The position numbers were made by a program, and so were the translations under genes. From NCBI GenBank assembly GCA_002371755.1, contig DFGM01000118.1, positions 1-7,603 of the forward strand: a stretch of DNA of 7,603 nucleotides. The letters run 5' to 3'. The first letter of the stretch is position 1. Every line of letters starts with the position of its first letter. This DNA is from Verrucomicrobia bacterium UBA3750 (GTDB taxonomy: Bacteria > Verrucomicrobiota > Kiritimatiellia > RFP12 > UBA1067). Shown one piece after another: positions 1 to 5,834 of the stretch. The notes below the pieces were generated by a model. That model was not told the origin of the DNA. It did no database searches and saw nothing but the letters and a program-made list of their open reading frames with translations.

Positions 1-310
1 AGGAGGGAGACATCACTGGCTTCCGCGAAGCGGAGAATAACTGGCGAAGACAAAATGGACCAAAGACAATGAACTGACGCAAACACATAGCGGAACGACG
101 AAAGCGGGATCGGCAATCGCTTTGCGATTAGCCTATTGACAAATGTTCCCATAGGAGGAGGGCGGGTAGACCCTGCCCGCCGCAGCGTATCGGTGTGGTC
201 ACGCGGCGGCGAGAGCCTCGCACCCCTGCTCTTATGGGCATCCGCGTTGCGGACGGCCTCCGGCTGGGGGATATGCCCTACCGCCGCGGCGGCGAGGTGG
301 AGGTCGCCTC

Positions 311-453
311 ATGGGCATTGGGCGGGAATTCAATGGGCATTGGACGGGCGACCAATGCCCATTGGATTGGAAAGTAATGCCCATTGGATTCCAATTCAAT
401 GCCCATTGGATTTGCGAGTAATGGGCATTGGTCTTGCGAATGATGGGCATTGG
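311..453. repeat. Seven-copy 22-bp-period array of near-palindromic units
   Basis: The core ATGSSCATTGG (S = G or C) begins at 311, 333, 355, 377, 399, 421 and 443, so the period is exactly 22 bp in all six intervals. The right half CATTGG is identical in 7/7 copies. The central dinucleotide is GG in copies 1, 2, 6 and 7 and CC in copies 3-5. Copy 3 (352-365) is the fullest form, CCAATGCCCATTGG, with complementary arms CCAATG and CATTGG around a 2-nt centre; the other left arms are degenerate. The 11-bp spacers between cores differ, although those at 410-420 and 432-442 share TTGCGA. A partial core, ATGGGCAT, lies out of phase at 234-241. The 22-bp period is close to two helical turns, so all units would face the same side of the DNA. 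This resembles an iteron or multi-operator array; the binding protein is unknown. Confidence 0.9.
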
Positions 454-563
454 CCGCTCAGCCCCTTCGGGCAGGTAGGGAAACGCTTGGTGTTCATAAC
501 TTTTTTCACTTTCCCTGATAATGGACCCCCGAAATCTTGATTGGAAAGGTGAGATGATTGGGG

Positions 564-603
564 GATTGCAGTCGATTGCAGTCTAAATGGGTCGATTGCA
601 GTC
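564..603. repeat. Phased 10-bp direct repeats GATTGCAGTC
   Basis: The 10-mer GATTGCAGTC occurs exactly at 564-573, 574-583 and 594-603. The slot at 584-593 (TAAATGGGTC) keeps only the final GTC, so the block reads as four units of 10 bp with the third decayed. The same CGATTGC word occurs inverted as GCAATCG at 113-119, in the stem of a small hairpin. It could be a protein-binding cluster or simple slippage; the sequence does not decide. Confidence 0.75.
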
Positions 604-605
604 GG

Positions 606-633
606 GGCAACGCCTGTTGAGCAGGGCGTCGCC
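606..633. repeat. Hairpin A, first of two related stem-loops
   Basis: Arms GGC-A-ACGCC-TG (606-616) and CA-G-GGCGT-C-GCC (622-633) pair around a 5-nt loop TTGAG, with one mismatch and one bulged G. Its right arm runs into the tail GTCGCCGCGGCTGAGG (628-643), which recurs after hairpin B 58 bp downstream. No T-run follows on either strand, so it is not an obvious terminator. Confidence 0.6.
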
Positions 634-661
634 GCGGCTGAGGATGGTCGATTTCAATCGA

Positions 662-691
662 GGCGACACCGGCCTCAAGCCGGATGTCGCC
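662..691. repeat. Hairpin B, strong stem-loop related to hairpin A
   Basis: GGCGACA-CCGGC (662-673) pairs with GCCGG-A-TGTCGCC (679-691) around the 5-nt loop CTCAA, giving 12 base pairs with one bulged A. The right arm continues into GTCGCCGCTGCTGAGG (686-701), which matches the tail of hairpin A (628-643) at 15 of 16 positions. No T-run follows on either strand. Confidence 0.7.
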
Positions 692-713
692 GCTGCTGAG
701 GTTGGGGCAAAGA

Positions 714-730
714 GCCTTTCCGGGAGAGGC
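714..730 (-). terminator. Possible weak terminator hairpin after epmA
   Basis: Directly after the epmA stop codon (731-733), the minus strand reads GCCTCTC-CCG-GAAAGGC, a 7-bp stem (one G-U pair) with a 3-nt loop, followed by TCTTTG. The position suits a transcription terminator for the rpmH-epmA operon. The U-tract is short and interrupted, so it would be weak, or only a 3'-end stabiliser. Confidence 0.4.
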
Positions 731-1591
731 CTAATCCAGTATGCGTATAGAAGAGATGGAACTTTCGCCAAGGATTGCCATGATGAGGCGATCTATGCCC
801 AAGGCGACCCCAGAGGCGCGACGGATAGAAGCAACTTTTGAGAGAAAGGCCTCATCCAGCGGATAATCGGCTTCGCCTAGAACTATGCGTTCGGCTTTTG
901 CGTCAAGGAAGCGGCGGAGCTGCTCATCGCTATCGCATAATTCGCTGAAGCAGTTTGCAAGTTCCAGTCCGCGCCAGTAGAATTCCCAGCGCTGAGCTAC
1001 GCCGTTTTCGACTTTGGCGAGGCTTGCACATTGGGGCGGGTAGTCCATCAGGAATACGCCATCCATGTTTTTTAGCGCTTTCTCTACCGCAACGGCCATG
1101 TCGAAATCGAAGCGATCTTGGTTCCAATCGCCTTCAAATGGATCCCAATTGGCGTATTTGCGATAGGCATCACGCACAGTCAGACGCTTGAAGTCAGCTT
1201 CAAGCGCGGGAGCTTTATCATCTCTGCCAAGCCCGAGCGAGAAGAGAAGAGCCTCCGTGTCGCGGAGAATATCCATATAATCGGCATCTAGACGATACCA
1301 TTCTATCATGGTAAACTCTGGGTTGTGGCGAGAGCCTTTTTCGCCATCGCGGAAGCAAGGGCCGATTTGGTAAATGCGGTCCATGCCTGCTGCGAGGAGT
1401 TTTTTCATCTGAAGTTCGGGCGAAGCGCGTAAAAAGCCGCCTGTCGTCACGGGCGGGCAATCGATATGAGGCTCGGGGGCAGGTGCGGCTATGCGAACTG
1501 GAGTTTCGACCTCGGTGAATCCGCGGGAATCGAAAAAGGCGCGTATATCCTTTATTATGGCCGCGCGGCGTTTCAGCGCATCGATGTTCAA
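731..1591 (-). CDS. epmA: EF-P--(R)-beta-lysine ligase EpmA (GenX/PoxA/YjeA)
   Basis: A class II lysyl-tRNA synthetase paralogue without the anticodon-binding domain. In the known family it attaches (R)-beta-lysine to a conserved lysine of elongation factor P in the cytosol, helping EF-P rescue ribosomes at polyproline. The 286 residues are somewhat shorter than the roughly 325 of E. coli EpmA. Visible features: N-terminal KRRAAIIKDIRAFFDSRGFTEVETP (about 7-31, written here as the motif-1 region), motif 2 around RASPELQMKKLL to FRDGE and RHNPEFTMIEWYR (55-100), ELAN (210-213) in the lysine-binding region, and motif 3 SGVALGIDRL (260-269). The Ala in GVALG is typical of EpmA, where LysRS has Gly. 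The start is TTG: it overlaps the TGA of the upstream methyltransferase in TTGA (1588-1591), and no usable in-frame ATG lies near. The overlap suggests translational coupling. EpmB and EF-P are not in the window. The identification is firm; beta-lysine as substrate is inferred. Confidence 0.95.
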   Translation of the reverse strand: MNIDALKRRAAIIKDIRAFFDSRGFTEVETPVRIAAPAPEPHIDCPPVTTGGFLRASPELQMKKLLAAGMDRIYQIGPCFRDGEKGSRHNPEFTMIEWYRLDADYMDILRDTEALLFSLGLGRDDKAPALEADFKRLTVRDAYRKYANWDPFEGDWNQDRFDFDMAVAVEKALKNMDGVFLMDYPPQCASLAKVENGVAQRWEFYWRGLELANCFSELCDSDEQLRRFLDAKAERIVLGEADYPLDEAFLSKVASIRRASGVALGIDRLIMAILGESSISSIRILD

Positions 1592-2844
1592 GCGTAGCGC
1601 TCCAGATGCTTTGCGAGAATGCCGGCCAAGCGGCCTTCGAGCCAGGGTGTGACACCCCAGTAGTCGCGGAGAGCGAGATATTCGTTTACTGGACCGCTCT
1701 GCCCGGATTTTACGGAATATTCACACTTGAGCATGATGTTTCTTGCAGTGGCATCCGGCGCAACGAACTCGATGACTTGCGTCCTGAATCCGAGGATTCG
1801 CATAATCATGGCGCGGAAGGAGTCGGTAAGGATGTCGCAGAGGCGTTCACGCAAGATGGATTGACGCAAGAGCCCGCCAAAGACGGCGGCAGGACCCGTG
1901 ACACCTGTGCTCAAGCCTGCCAGACTCTTTTGCAGCTCGTGCTGGCAGCAGGGCGCGCAGAGGATGTGGCGCGCCTTCCATTCCACGCCTTTTGCGAGCG
2001 CTTCATCGGTAGCCGTGTCGCACGCATGGAGCGAGACGACCATATCCGCCTTGTCGAGCTGGAAATCCGCTAGATCGCTTTGGGAGAACTCCACCATGTC
2101 TTCCAAGTCGAGAGATTTTGCCATCTTTCGCGCACTCTCTATGACATCGTCCCTGCGGTCTACGCCATATACTTTGACGCGAGGGAGGCCGACGGTCTGC
2201 GTGAGATATAGTGCGAATGCGAGGGTGAGATATGCTTTGCCGCAACCGCAATCGACTACGATAAAGGGGCGGGCAGCGGAGGGGGGCTCGCCATCGCCTT
2301 CCGCTTTGCCTGGCTTGAGAGCGAGGGAATCCACCACTTTGAGGAACTCGTTTACCTGGTCGTACTTGCCGCGCATCGAGGCGCGGATGTTGCCGGAGCC
2401 GTCGGCAATGCCTGTCACGCGGAGAAGAGCGGAAGAATCAAAGGACGAAAGCGGCAGATTCTTCACTCTGTCGTGAGGCTTTATTTCCGCGGGCCTATCG
2501 AGCTTTCCGGAGCGGGAGGCGAGCACATGCCCCTTTTTCGTGACGCGGACGTGCAAATCGCCATCCGAGCAGATGAGATGAAGTTCGCGGGCGCCTTTCT
2601 GCGAGATAATCTCTTCAAGGCCGGCTTGAGCATCTGGACGATTGAAGTTGCGCACTTGCACCTTGCCTGCATCGGTCATTTCCGCCTGGTATTTCACTTC
2701 GCCGCCCAACGATACCGGACGCAGAGAAATCTTGAAGGAACTGCCGCCGCGGCGCACGTTCTGGACGATTTTGATGAAGCCGTCGCCGAATACGCGGCGG
2801 CGTATCTCTTCGGACAAAGCGGGATCCAGCTCGAACTTTTCCAT
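1588..2844 (-). CDS. Class I SAM-dependent methyltransferase, substrate unknown (Methyltransf_32-like)
   Basis: A protein of 418 residues from the preferred start. The C-terminal half is a Rossmann-fold methyltransferase. With numbering from the upstream ATG (2859), motif I is VVDCGCGKAYLTLAFALY (201-218), the acidic post-I strand is YGVDRRDDVIESA (231-243), and LHACDTATDEALAK (277-290) is followed by ILCAPCCQHEL (299-309). The DCGCGK, HACDTATD and PCCQHE motifs match a widespread bacterial family related to the METTL25/GSTCD-type domain. The N-terminal 190 residues are a separate region with the family-like stretch RGKYDQVNEFLKVVDSL (163-179) and a Gly/Pro-rich linker (about 183-198). The ATG at 2844-2842 has a good GGGGGAG ribosome-binding site just upstream and begins 11 nt after the yidC stop. 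The earlier ATG at 2859 would overlap that stop in ATGA. The end overlaps epmA by 4 nt. Its place among translation genes suggests an RNA or translation-factor substrate, but this is inference. Confidence 0.85.
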   Translation of the reverse strand: MEKFELDPALSEEIRRRVFGDGFIKIVQNVRRGGSSFKISLRPVSLGGEVKYQAEMTDAGKVQVRNFNRPDAQAGLEEIISQKGARELHLICSDGDLHVRVTKKGHVLASRSGKLDRPAEIKPHDRVKNLPLSSFDSSALLRVTGIADGSGNIRASMRGKYDQVNEFLKVVDSLALKPGKAEGDGEPPSAARPFIVVDCGCGKAYLTLAFALYLTQTVGLPRVKVYGVDRRDDVIESARKMAKSLDLEDMVEFSQSDLADFQLDKADMVVSLHACDTATDEALAKGVEWKARHILCAPCCQHELQKSLAGLSTGVTGPAAVFGGLLRQSILRERLCDILTDSFRAMIMRILGFRTQVIEFVAPDATARNIMLKCEYSVKSGQSGPVNEYLALRDYWGVTPWLEGRLAGILAKHLERYA

Positions 2845-2855
2845 GCTCTCCCCCG

Positions 2856-4589
2856 TCATGAGTGCCTGCGCATCTGGCGCGTCTCTATGGGGTCGAGCAC
2901 CTCGACGCCGCCTGTCGCCGCACGTTGCGCTTCAGTGGCGCGCTTGATGAGCCACATCTGCACGATGCTCACCGCCTGAGAGAGAGTCCAGTATAGCGAA
3001 AGCGCCGACGGGAACGAATAGAACATCACAAGCATCATCACCGGCATGAAGACGGTCATCATCTTTTGCTGGTTCTTATCGCCCGCAGAAGGTGTGAGCG
3101 CGCTCTGAAGTCCCATGGTGAGAGCCATGAGAATGGGGAGGATGTTAAGTCCGCCAAACGGGAACCACGACGAGAAGAGTCCTTCCGGCTGGCTCAAGTC
3201 GCCAATCCAGAGGAAAGGAGCGTACCTCAATTCCACGGCGGAACGCAGCACATTGAAAAGCGCGATGAAGACGGGGATTTGGATAAGCATCGGCAGGCAT
3301 GAACTCATCGGGTTCACCTTGTGCTCCCTATACAGTGCGAAAGTCTCCTGCTGCAGGCGTTGGGGATTATCCTTGTACTGCTCCTGGAGCTTCTTCATGA
3401 GAGGCTGAATCTCCTGCATCTTCTTCATGCCCACGGTGGATTTGTGGGTGAGCGGCCAGAAGACGAGACGGACGAGGATCGTAAGAAGGATGATTGCGAC
3501 GCCGTAGTTCGGGATGAGGTCGTTGAAAACGTTCAGCACCCAAAGGATGGGGTAGCAAATCCATCTCCACATGCCAAACTCCATGACGTCCTTCATGCCT
3601 AAATCCCAGAGGAGCGACTGCTTTTTGGGCCCCACGAAGAAGATGCTCTTTATGGTGTCGAGCCCGGTAGCGTCAATAGAAACGCGCGCCGAGATGCAAT
3701 CTGGGCGGTACGCCGAAGAGGTAAGATCGCGTCCGACATTGGCGGTAAAGCCGTTGTTGATGGCGGTTGTCGAGACGAGAGCGGTGACGAAGAAGCGGTT
3801 TTTGAGCGCCACCCAAGTCTGGCGACCCGGATAGGCGATGGTGGCGCTATCCGGCAGACCGGCTGCGTTTTTCGAGCCACTGCAACCGCCGGCCACTCCA
3901 CCTGCGAGATAACCCTTGAGTGGCGAATCGCCTTCGCAGTGGTGGATAACCTTGCCTCCCTTGTCGTCAAGGAGCCAGCTATCGACGCTAAGGAGGTCGT
4001 TTTTGCTTGCGCCCATTTTCATTTCACCGAGCGAGAGGGTGGTCTTGGACGAGCCGGGGATTGAATCTTCGAATGTGACGAGATAGTTTTCTCCCAGCGT
4101 CACTTTGCGCTTCACGCCGCCCGAGGCGAAAGAGAGTGTGTTAGAGGACTGGCTTTCAAGATCGAACGGCTGAATCTTGCCGCCCAACGCGCCGAGGGGG
4201 GAGGAGGCAAATGAAAACTCGACGGGCGGATTCTTTTCGCCGAGTTCGCCCTCGTCGCGCGCATACTTCTTGAGGACCGCTTTCTTTACGACTGCGCCCC
4301 ACGAGGAAACATCGAGTTTGAGATCGTCGTTCTCGAGAGTGTAAATCTTTTCCGGCACTGTCGGCAAAGCCTCGACGGCGGCCTCCACGGCATCGGCGGC
4401 CTTGGGGGTCGCAGAGGCAACTGCGTCATGCGCCGCAGGCGCCGCACTTTGAGGCGCGAGAGCCTCTTGCTTTGCGGCAGCGGGTTCCACTTCCGCTGCA
4501 GATTGCCGCTGGGCGGGCTTTTGCGTGAACAGATACCATGCAAGGACGCCTCCGAGCAGTATGCAGATTATTTTTTCTGTCTTGTTCAT
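2856..4589 (-). CDS. yidC: Membrane protein insertase YidC (Oxa1/Alb3 family)
   Basis: Inserts and folds inner-membrane proteins, alone or with SecYEG. The 577 residues have the Gram-negative layout. TM1 is IICILLGGVLAWYLF (7-21). An Ala/Pro/Glu-rich linker follows (about 25-80), then the periplasmic beta-sandwich domain (about 81-335). The conserved core begins near WRWICYPILWVLNVF (341-355) and has TM2 around 360-381 with the groove arginine in ILVRLVFWPL (Arg374). The cytoplasmic helical hairpin (about 384-427) contains MKKMQEIQPLMKKLQEQYKD. The remaining helices include PMLIQIPVFIALFNVLR (433-449), ILPILMALTMGLQSAL (483-498) and MMTVFMPVMMLVMFYSFPSALSLYW (from 510). The tail is short and modestly basic. 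I chose the ATG at 4589 because it places TM1 at the N-terminus, 13 nt after yidD with AAGG upstream; the longer frame up to 4697 overlaps yidD and adds a spurious leader. Confidence 0.97.
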   Translation of the reverse strand: MNKTEKIICILLGGVLAWYLFTQKPAQRQSAAEVEPAAAKQEALAPQSAAPAAHDAVASATPKAADAVEAAVEALPTVPEKIYTLENDDLKLDVSSWGAVVKKAVLKKYARDEGELGEKNPPVEFSFASSPLGALGGKIQPFDLESQSSNTLSFASGGVKRKVTLGENYLVTFEDSIPGSSKTTLSLGEMKMGASKNDLLSVDSWLLDDKGGKVIHHCEGDSPLKGYLAGGVAGGCSGSKNAAGLPDSATIAYPGRQTWVALKNRFFVTALVSTTAINNGFTANVGRDLTSSAYRPDCISARVSIDATGLDTIKSIFFVGPKKQSLLWDLGMKDVMEFGMWRWICYPILWVLNVFNDLIPNYGVAIILLTILVRLVFWPLTHKSTVGMKKMQEIQPLMKKLQEQYKDNPQRLQQETFALYREHKVNPMSSCLPMLIQIPVFIALFNVLRSAVELRYAPFLWIGDLSQPEGLFSSWFPFGGLNILPILMALTMGLQSALTPSAGDKNQQKMMTVFMPVMMLVMFYSFPSALSLYWTLSQAVSIVQMWLIKRATEAQRAATGGVEVLDPIETRQMRRHS

Positions 4590-4602
4590 TTGTTTCGTCG
4601 CC

Positions 4603-4842
4603 TTAGTTGAAATTGTTCTTCCAGCAGCCCTTTGCGGGCACCGGGTCGTAGCCATGGGCGCCAAACGGATGGCACCGCAAAATCCTCCAAAGTCCAAGAA
4701 TCGTACCTTTTACCGAGCCATGCACCTTCAAGGCCTCTATCATATAGTTGGAACAGGACGGTTCAAACCGGCAAGCTCCCCCCAACATCGGACTCAGCAC
4801 CACCTGATAGCCCCTCACCATGAGTATCAAGAAGTTGCGCAC
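4603..4842 (-). CDS. yidD: Membrane protein insertion efficiency factor YidD
   Basis: A small inner-membrane-associated protein that assists YidC-dependent insertion in the known family. From a GTG start at 4842 it has 79 residues, normal for the family. Signatures: an amphipathic N-terminus VRNFLILMVRGYQVVLSPML (1-20), the Cys-containing CRFEPSCSNYMIEAL (24-38), KGTILGLWRILRCHPF (45-60), and HGYDPVP (63-69). The upstream frame reaches GTG at 4857 and ATG at 4884, but those extra residues are unlike the family, so GTG 4842 is preferred; no strong ribosome-binding site decides the choice. It overlaps the end of rnpA by 16 nt, so coupling is likely, and yidC follows 13 nt downstream. The order rpmH-rnpA-yidD-yidC is widely conserved. 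Confidence 0.92.
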   Translation of the reverse strand: MRNFLILMVRGYQVVLSPMLGGACRFEPSCSNYMIEALKVHGSVKGTILGLWRILRCHPFGAHGYDPVPAKGCWKNNFN

Positions 4843-5159
4843 TTCGAGACCATCCACTTCATCTCGCGCATGACATCCTGGCACTTTTTGCCGCCTAGCG
4901 CGGCTCGCCCGATGAAAATCCAGTCTACATGCCCGGGCATGACGCCGTCTTTCGCAAGAAGCCTGAACGCCTCGCGCATCAGACGTTTCGCACGGTTGCG
5001 GTCTACCGCATCATGGAAACTTCTTTTTGAAACAACGACTCCCGCCTGCCCTGCGGCATCGGGAGCCGAAAGCCACCACGCAACCATGAGGCGCCCCTTT
5101 ACGGAGCGCCCTTGGTTGAAGACACGTTTGTACTTCGTGCCTTGGAGACGTGTGGACAT
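4827..5159 (-). CDS. rnpA: Ribonuclease P protein component
   Basis: The basic protein subunit that, with the catalytic RNA M1, cleaves 5' leaders from precursor tRNAs. The length of 110 residues is typical. The signature lies in VVVSKRSFHDAVDRNRAKRL (41-60), continuing MREAFR: the RNR motif is at 54-56, in the conserved helix that contacts the RNA. The N-terminal KYKRVFNQGRSVKGRLMVAW (9-28) fits the usual substrate-leader-binding sheet. Its ATG shares one nucleotide with the rpmH stop (TAATG, 5157-5161), giving tight translational coupling, and its 3' end overlaps yidD by 16 nt. The RNA partner gene rnpB is not in the window. Confidence 0.96.
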   Translation of the reverse strand: MSTRLQGTKYKRVFNQGRSVKGRLMVAWWLSAPDAAGQAGVVVSKRSFHDAVDRNRAKRLMREAFRLLAKDGVMPGHVDWIFIGRAALGGKKCQDVMREMKWMVSKCATS

Positions 5160-5296
5160 TAGACCTGCGTCAGACGCTTGCGGCCCTTGGCGCGACGGCG
5201 CGCGAGCACCTTGCGTCCGCCCTTCGTCGCCTTGCGGGCGCGGTATCCGATTTTCCTTTTCCTCTTTATCTTAGAGGGTTGCCATGTCATCTTCAT
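5159..5296 (-). CDS. rpmH: 50S ribosomal protein L34
   Basis: A small, extremely basic ribosomal protein of 45 residues that is buried in 23S rRNA. The translation begins MKMTWQPSKIKRKRKIGYRA and continues with the family core KATKGGRKVLARRRAKGRKRL (22-42), apart from a short TQV tail. Two in-frame ATGs exist, at 5296 and 5290. The upstream one matches the usual L34 length and has AAAGGAAA upstream with an 11-nt gap after AAGG. The stop TAA overlaps the rnpA ATG by one base. It is the first gene of the operon, with a promoter at 5330-5358. Unlike in many bacteria, dnaA is not its upstream neighbour here; a VOC protein and yebC are. Confidence 0.96.
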   Translation of the reverse strand: MKMTWQPSKIKRKRKIGYRARKATKGGRKVLARRRAKGRKRLTQV

Positions 5297-5329
5297 GTTT
5301 CAGGTTTCCTTTCAAACTGATGGGCGGGT

Positions 5330-5358
5330 ATTTTATCATATCTTTGCGAGTAGCGCAA
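5330..5358 (-). promoter_or_regulatory. Promoter of the rpmH-rnpA-yidD-yidC operon
   Basis: On the minus strand: -35 TTGCGC (5358-5353), a 17-nt spacer, and -10 TAAAAT (5335-5330) preceded by an extended -10 TG (TGA at 5338-5336). The expected start site near 5323 gives a leader of about 27 nt. An inverted repeat TTGCG-AGTAG-CGCAA (5344-5358) covers the -35 and the adjacent spacer and might be an operator, though it is only 5 bp per arm. The 16-nt core is nearly identical to those before infA and serC. Confidence 0.75.
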
Positions 5359-5381
5359 GTGCCGGTTTGCCCGCTCGCCGG

Positions 5382-5762
5382 TCATGCGCGAGGCAGGAAT
5401 ATTGACTTTTCCCGCTTGCAAAGCTGAATCGCCACCCCCCACGGGTCGCGGAGAATCGCCATATGGAAAGCGGGATTGTCCATTTTGATCTGCTCCAGAG
5501 TGGCGCCTGCCGCAACGAGACGATCCACATCCGCCTTCACGTCGTCCGAGACGAACGCCACATGAAGCGTCATGGAGTTCATCGCCTTGTAGTCAGGCGC
5601 GGAGGGCGTCTCGCCCGTCCGGTACACTTCCAGACCCGACTCGCCGGAGTCATCCATTATGAATCCGGGATTCGAAGAGACGCGAAAGCCGAGGTTTTCG
5701 CACCACCAGGCCTTGAACGCCTCTGCGTCAGGCACGTCAATTGCGACATGTTCGATTTTCAT
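5382..5762 (-). CDS. VOC (glyoxalase/bleomycin-resistance fold) family protein
   Basis: A small vicinal-oxygen-chelate protein of 126 residues, made of two beta-alpha-beta-beta-beta modules. It begins MKIEHVAIDVPDAEAFKAWW; His5, Glu45 (GLEVYR), His67 (LHVAF) and Gln113 (GVAIQL) fall where the family often places metal ligands, and RDPWGVAIQLCKR (105-117) is the typical C-terminal strand. It is most like small lyase/dioxygenase-fold proteins; substrate and reaction cannot be named. The ATG at 5762 starts exactly at the family N-terminus. A GTG at 5786 would add eight residues (MPNGALEA), but those are unlike the family. It lies 72 nt after yebC and 85 nt before rpmH, with no obvious promoter of its own, so it is probably read through from infA-yebC. 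The functional link to these neighbours is unclear. Confidence 0.85.
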   Translation of the reverse strand: MKIEHVAIDVPDAEAFKAWWCENLGFRVSSNPGFIMDDSGESGLEVYRTGETPSAPDYKAMNSMTLHVAFVSDDVKADVDRLVAAGATLEQIKMDNPAFHMAILRDPWGVAIQLCKREKSIFLPRA

Positions 5763-5796
5763 TGCCTCTAAAGCTCCGTTTGGCACTTGGCGAACG

Positions 5797-5826
5797 GGTC
5801 TGGCGAACCTTCAAGCCCGCCAGACC
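5797..5826 (-). other. Hairpin between yebC and the VOC gene
   Basis: Just after the yebC stop, the minus strand can form GGTCTGGCG / CGCCAGACC, a 9-bp perfect stem with a 12-nt loop. No U-run follows, so it is not a typical intrinsic terminator; it may protect the infA-yebC mRNA end or lower expression downstream. A short palindrome ACCTG-T-CAGGT (5824-5834) and a direct repeat TGGCGAAC (5788-5795, 5801-5808) overlap or flank it. Confidence 0.55.
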
Positions 5827-5834
5827 TGTCAGGT

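Larger units (their letters stand above)
1..730. other. Gene-free left-end region rich in repeats and palindromes
   Basis: No reading frame here looks like a real protein. The longest, a TTG-started frame at 136-540, runs through a tandem array whose 22-bp period is not a multiple of three and is low-complexity. Visible structure, left to right: a TCCGC-GAA-GCGGA hairpin (22-34), a hairpin at 112-133, a GGCGGG/CCCGCC stem (161-181), a GCGAG/CTCGC stem (209-221), a TCCGC-GTT-GCGGA hairpin (241-253), a perfect 12-bp palindrome CCGCCGCGGCGG (281-292), the 22-bp array (311-453), a GCCC/GGGC stem (461-472), a T6 run (501-506), 10-bp direct repeats (564-603) and two larger hairpins (606-633, 662-691). 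The region lies downstream of epmA. What lies to its left is outside the window. Confidence 0.75.

Noticed and set aside
1..88. Partial genes at the left edge (a minus-strand ATG frame at 88 open to the edge, or plus-strand frames ending near 72-75)
   Set aside because: Each is under 30 codons, mutually exclusive, with no recognisable family. The stretch cannot be assigned from so little sequence.
136..158. TTGACA (136-141) with AGGAGG (153-158) as promoter and ribosome-binding site
   Set aside because: No -10 element stands at suitable spacing, and no start codon follows the AGGAGG at a usable distance.
311..453. CRISPR array
   Set aside because: The repeat core is 11-14 bp and the spacers 11 bp, both far too short, and no cas gene is present.
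489..514. dif/XerCD recombination site
   Set aside because: GGTGTTCATAA resembles a XerC half-site, but the other half (TCACTTTCCCT) does not match a XerD arm.
136..540. 134-residue plus-strand protein starting at TTG 136
   Set aside because: It reads through the 22-bp array, whose period is out of frame with codons, and through several GC-rich palindromes. Composition is low-complexity and no ribosome-binding site precedes the start.
1..730. Classical oriC with DnaA boxes
   Set aside because: No TTATCCACA-type boxes are seen here, and the region is GC-rich in its first half. The repeats differ from DnaA boxes. An origin based on other binding proteins is not excluded.
1606..2979. Plus-strand open frames opposite the methyltransferase and yidC
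   Set aside because: They are shadows of the well-supported minus-strand genes and show no family features or start signals.
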